Shown here piece after piece: positions 62,063 through 64,000 of a DNA stretch of 64,000 nt. The stretch is from Longimonas halophila (GTDB taxonomy: Bacteria > Bacteroidota > Rhodothermia > Rhodothermales > Salinibacteraceae): contig NZ_PDEP01000003.1 in NCBI RefSeq assembly GCF_002554705.1, positions 124,001 to 188,000 of the forward strand, written 5' to 3'. Position 1 is the stretch's first letter, and each line of letters opens with the position of its first letter. The position numbers and the translations under genes are program-made. Below the pieces are notes generated by a model, which searched no databases, had not been told where the DNA came from, and worked only from the letters and a program-made list of their open reading frames with translations.

Positions 62063-63883
62063 CTACTGGAAGCTGGGCGGAAGCAGCAGTCCGTCGATCA
62101 CATGCAGGATGCCGTTGCTGCCTGTGTAGTCGAGGTTCGCCGTGTCGAGGGTCGCCTGTGGGCCATCATCACCGTCGTTGAAGACAATCTGATCGCCGTC
62201 TTGCGTGATCGTCAGGTCTTCGCCTTGCAGCGTCTCGATGGTAACCTCGCCATTGTTGTCGTCGAGCAAGGCCAGCAAGCTGCCCGAATCCACCGCGTCA
62301 TCGGCGAACACGTGGTACTGAAGGACTTCTTGAACTTCTTCTTCCGAGAATCCACTCAGGTCGGTTTCCTCGAACGTGGCGTTATTCGGCCCAAAGACCG
62401 TCCAGTTGTTCGCATTCACAAACGCATCCGCCAGGCCGAAGTCAACGACCGCGTTGTAGAGCTCATTGGTTTCGCTTACGAACCAGGCGGTGCTGGCCAG
62501 GTTCTGATTGCCGAGCAGCGTGCGGTCGAGCACGTGGATGATGCCGTTGTCGGCTTCGATGTCGGTCTGAATGACTTCGGCCCCTTCGATGAACACGCCG
62601 TCGTCGTTGACTACTACAGTGAGTTCTTCACCGGCAAGCGTAGTGACGGTGTTCTCACCTTCGTTCAGATCCGCCGCCGCAATTTCGGCATCGGGAATTA
62701 CGTGATAGCCGAGCACCGCTTCGAGCGCATCCGGCTGCCCGAGCAGCACATCGGTATTGATCGGCGCGAAGCCGTCATTGTTGGGTGCGAAGACGGTAAA
62801 CGTAGCCTCTTCATCCGCGAGCGCATCGACAAGATTGGCTTCTTGCAGCGCAGCAAGCAGGGTCGAAAAGTCATCGCTATCGGCAACGACATCGGCGATC
62901 GTTGTTGCTTCTTGCAAGCTCGGCGGAAGCAGCAGGCCGTCAATTACATGCAGAATGCCGTTGGAGGCGGTGTAATCGAGATTGGCCGTGTCGAGCGTGG
63001 CCTGACCGTCGTTGAACACGATCTGGTCGCCGTCTTGCGCAACCGTCAGACCCTCGCCTTGCAGCGTCTCGATGGTAACCGTGCCGTCGTTCTCGTCGAG
63101 CAGGGAAAGCAGGCTGCCTGAATCGACGACGTCTTCCGCAAACACGTGGTATTGCAGAATCTCCTGGATCTCCTCATCCGAGAACCCGCTCAGGTCGGCA
63201 TTTTCGAACGTGGCGTTATTCGGACCGAAAACCGTCCAGCCCTCGGCGTTCGTGAACGCCTCAGCCAGCCCGGCATCGACAACCGCGTTGTACAGGTTGC
63301 CGGTCTCGCCCACGAACCAGGCGGTGTTGGCCAGGTTTTGATTGCCGAGCAGCGTACGGTCAATCACGTGAATAATACCATTCTCGGCTTCGATGTCGGT
63401 TTCGACGACCTCGGAGCCTTCAATGAACACGCCGTCGTCGTTGACCACCACGGTGAGTTCATCGCCCGAGAGCGTTTCCACCGTGTTCTCGCCTTCTTCG
63501 AGGTCTGAAGCGGCGATTTCCGTATCCGGAATCACGTGGTAGCCCAGTACCTCGGTAAGCGCTTCCTCTTGGTCAAGCAGCACATCAACAGCAATGGGGC
63601 TGAAGGCAGCTTCGTTCGGGGCAAAGACCGTGAATGTAGCCTCTTCATCGGCGAACGTTTCAGCGAGGCCGGCGTCTTGCAACGCCGTCAGCAAGGTGGC
63701 AAAGTCGTCGCTATCGCTAACAATTTCAGCAATGGTTGCCGGGTCTTCGGGCGGCTCAGGAGGCGGCCCCGGGCCATCGTCATCGTCGCAGGCCACGAGT
63801 CCGAGCGATAGCACAACAACGAGAACCAGCGACAGAAGTCGCGAACTAAGTGTGCGTTGGGGTAGCATGGATCGCTGTGTCAT
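62063..63883 (-). CDS. lipoprotein with four fasciclin (FAS1) domains
   Basis: 606 residues from the ATG at 63883 (MTQRSMLPQRTLSSRLLSLV); a Met five codons on is an alternative. The lipobox LGLVAC is followed by DDDD and a proline-rich spacer. Four FAS1 domains occupy about 50-606. Domains 1 and 3 share FTVFAPNxxxFxPI..DVLL, VLGYHVIPDxEIAA, TVVVNDDGVFIEG and GIIHVxDRTLLGNQNLA. Domains 2 and 4 share WTVFGPNNATFE, VQEVLQYHVFA-type and SNGILHVIDGLLLPPS. The second pair is nearly a copy of the first, so the gene arose by internal duplication. Very acidic. Probably a surface adhesion or ligand-binding protein; it lies 171 bp upstream of the ECF sigma gene. Confidence 0.9.
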   Translation of the reverse strand: MTQRSMLPQRTLSSRLLSLVLVVVLSLGLVACDDDDGPGPPPEPPEDPATIAEIVSDSDDFATLLTALQDAGLAETFADEEATFTVFAPNEAAFSPIAVDVLLDQEEALTEVLGYHVIPDTEIAASDLEEGENTVETLSGDELTVVVNDDGVFIEGSEVVETDIEAENGIIHVIDRTLLGNQNLANTAWFVGETGNLYNAVVDAGLAEAFTNAEGWTVFGPNNATFENADLSGFSDEEIQEILQYHVFAEDVVDSGSLLSLLDENDGTVTIETLQGEGLTVAQDGDQIVFNDGQATLDTANLDYTASNGILHVIDGLLLPPSLQEATTIADVVADSDDFSTLLAALQEANLVDALADEEATFTVFAPNNDGFAPINTDVLLGQPDALEAVLGYHVIPDAEIAAADLNEGENTVTTLAGEELTVVVNDDGVFIEGAEVIQTDIEADNGIIHVLDRTLLGNQNLASTAWFVSETNELYNAVVDFGLADAFVNANNWTVFGPNNATFEETDLSGFSEEEVQEVLQYHVFADDAVDSGSLLALLDDNNGEVTIETLQGEDLTITQDGDQIVFNDGDDGPQATLDTANLDYTGSNGILHVIDGLLLPPSFQ

Positions 63884-64000
63884 TTGTGAAGGGAAACAGG
63901 TGTCGTAGCACAGGTCAGGCGACATTGTACCGTTGGCTCGCCTGAACATGCACCCGATAGACACCGCGCTCCCATGCAACACCCAGTCGGAAATGAAACG

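Noticed and set aside
1..64000. CRISPR arrays, rRNA, tRNA, intact insertion sequences or prophage
   Set aside because: I found no regularly spaced repeats, cas, transposase, integrase or structural phage genes and no tRNA-like folds. The tail-fibre-like ending at 22552 stands alone.

Overview
The window (64 kb, GC-rich, densely coding) looks like the chromosome of a halophilic member of the Rhodothermota (Salinibacter/Salisaeta-like Bacteroidota). The evidence is SusC/SusD outer-membrane pairs, carboxypeptidase-regulatory-like N-terminal domains on envelope proteins, many acidic secreted lipoproteins with FAS1 domains, a sodium-pumping rhodopsin, and an E1 alpha/beta fused 2-oxoacid dehydrogenase. 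The genus is an inference. I saw no rRNA, tRNA, CRISPR array or intact insertion sequence.

Layout. 1-1250: a frameshifted 6-bladed beta-propeller gene running off the left edge, overlapped by a small cysteine-rich ORF. 1708-5034: housekeeping genes on the minus strand (holA, a DinB-like protein, a solitary NuoI-like ferredoxin, YqgE/AlgH). 5231-11288: a SusC-SusD-FAS1 lipoprotein operon on the minus strand with a strong terminator. 12141-13019: an NDQ-type light-driven sodium pump with its own terminator. 13509-16105: a CarboxypepD_reg-like envelope protein, a GatZ/KbaZ-like aldolase-family protein and a small membrane protein.

16221-37028: a 21-kb surface polysaccharide locus, entirely on the minus strand. 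It holds nucleotide-sugar enzymes (UDP-HexNAc dehydrogenase, WecB, Gmd, an SDR epimerase), an initiating WecA-like transferase fused to a FlaA1-like region, three glycosyltransferases, two sulfotransferase-like proteins, a Wzy/ligase-type membrane protein, a Wzx flippase, a PglK/MsbA-like ABC transporter, Wzi and a Tat-exported beta-helix protein. Together they suggest a possibly sulfated capsule or O-antigen. The middle (about 25.4-32.4 kb) is visibly AT-richer and probably horizontally acquired.

37266-44329: two minimal nucleotidyltransferases, FabF, a DUF1648 protein, an ATP-grasp ligase, fused BkdAB-like E1 and TonB, all minus. 44490-46224 (plus): SerC overlapping a DJ-1/PfpI protein. 46236-47840 (minus): an unrecognised envelope protein. 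48249-55754 (plus): a TetR regulator with an inverted-repeat operator followed by a TolC-MFP-RND efflux operon, whose RND pump carries a large extra transmembrane insertion; a YfcC/DcuC-type carrier follows. 57281-63883 (minus): a FecI-FecR-FecA-like module (ECF sigma, FecR, STN-domain TonB receptor) preceded by a lipoprotein made of four FAS1 domains from an internal tandem duplication.

The themes are cell-envelope transport and halophily: two separate TonB-receptor loci each sit beside a FAS1 lipoprotein, TonB itself is present, and sodium-motive force is probably generated by light. Non-coding sequence carries several hairpin-ended elements that look like dispersed intergenic repeats.
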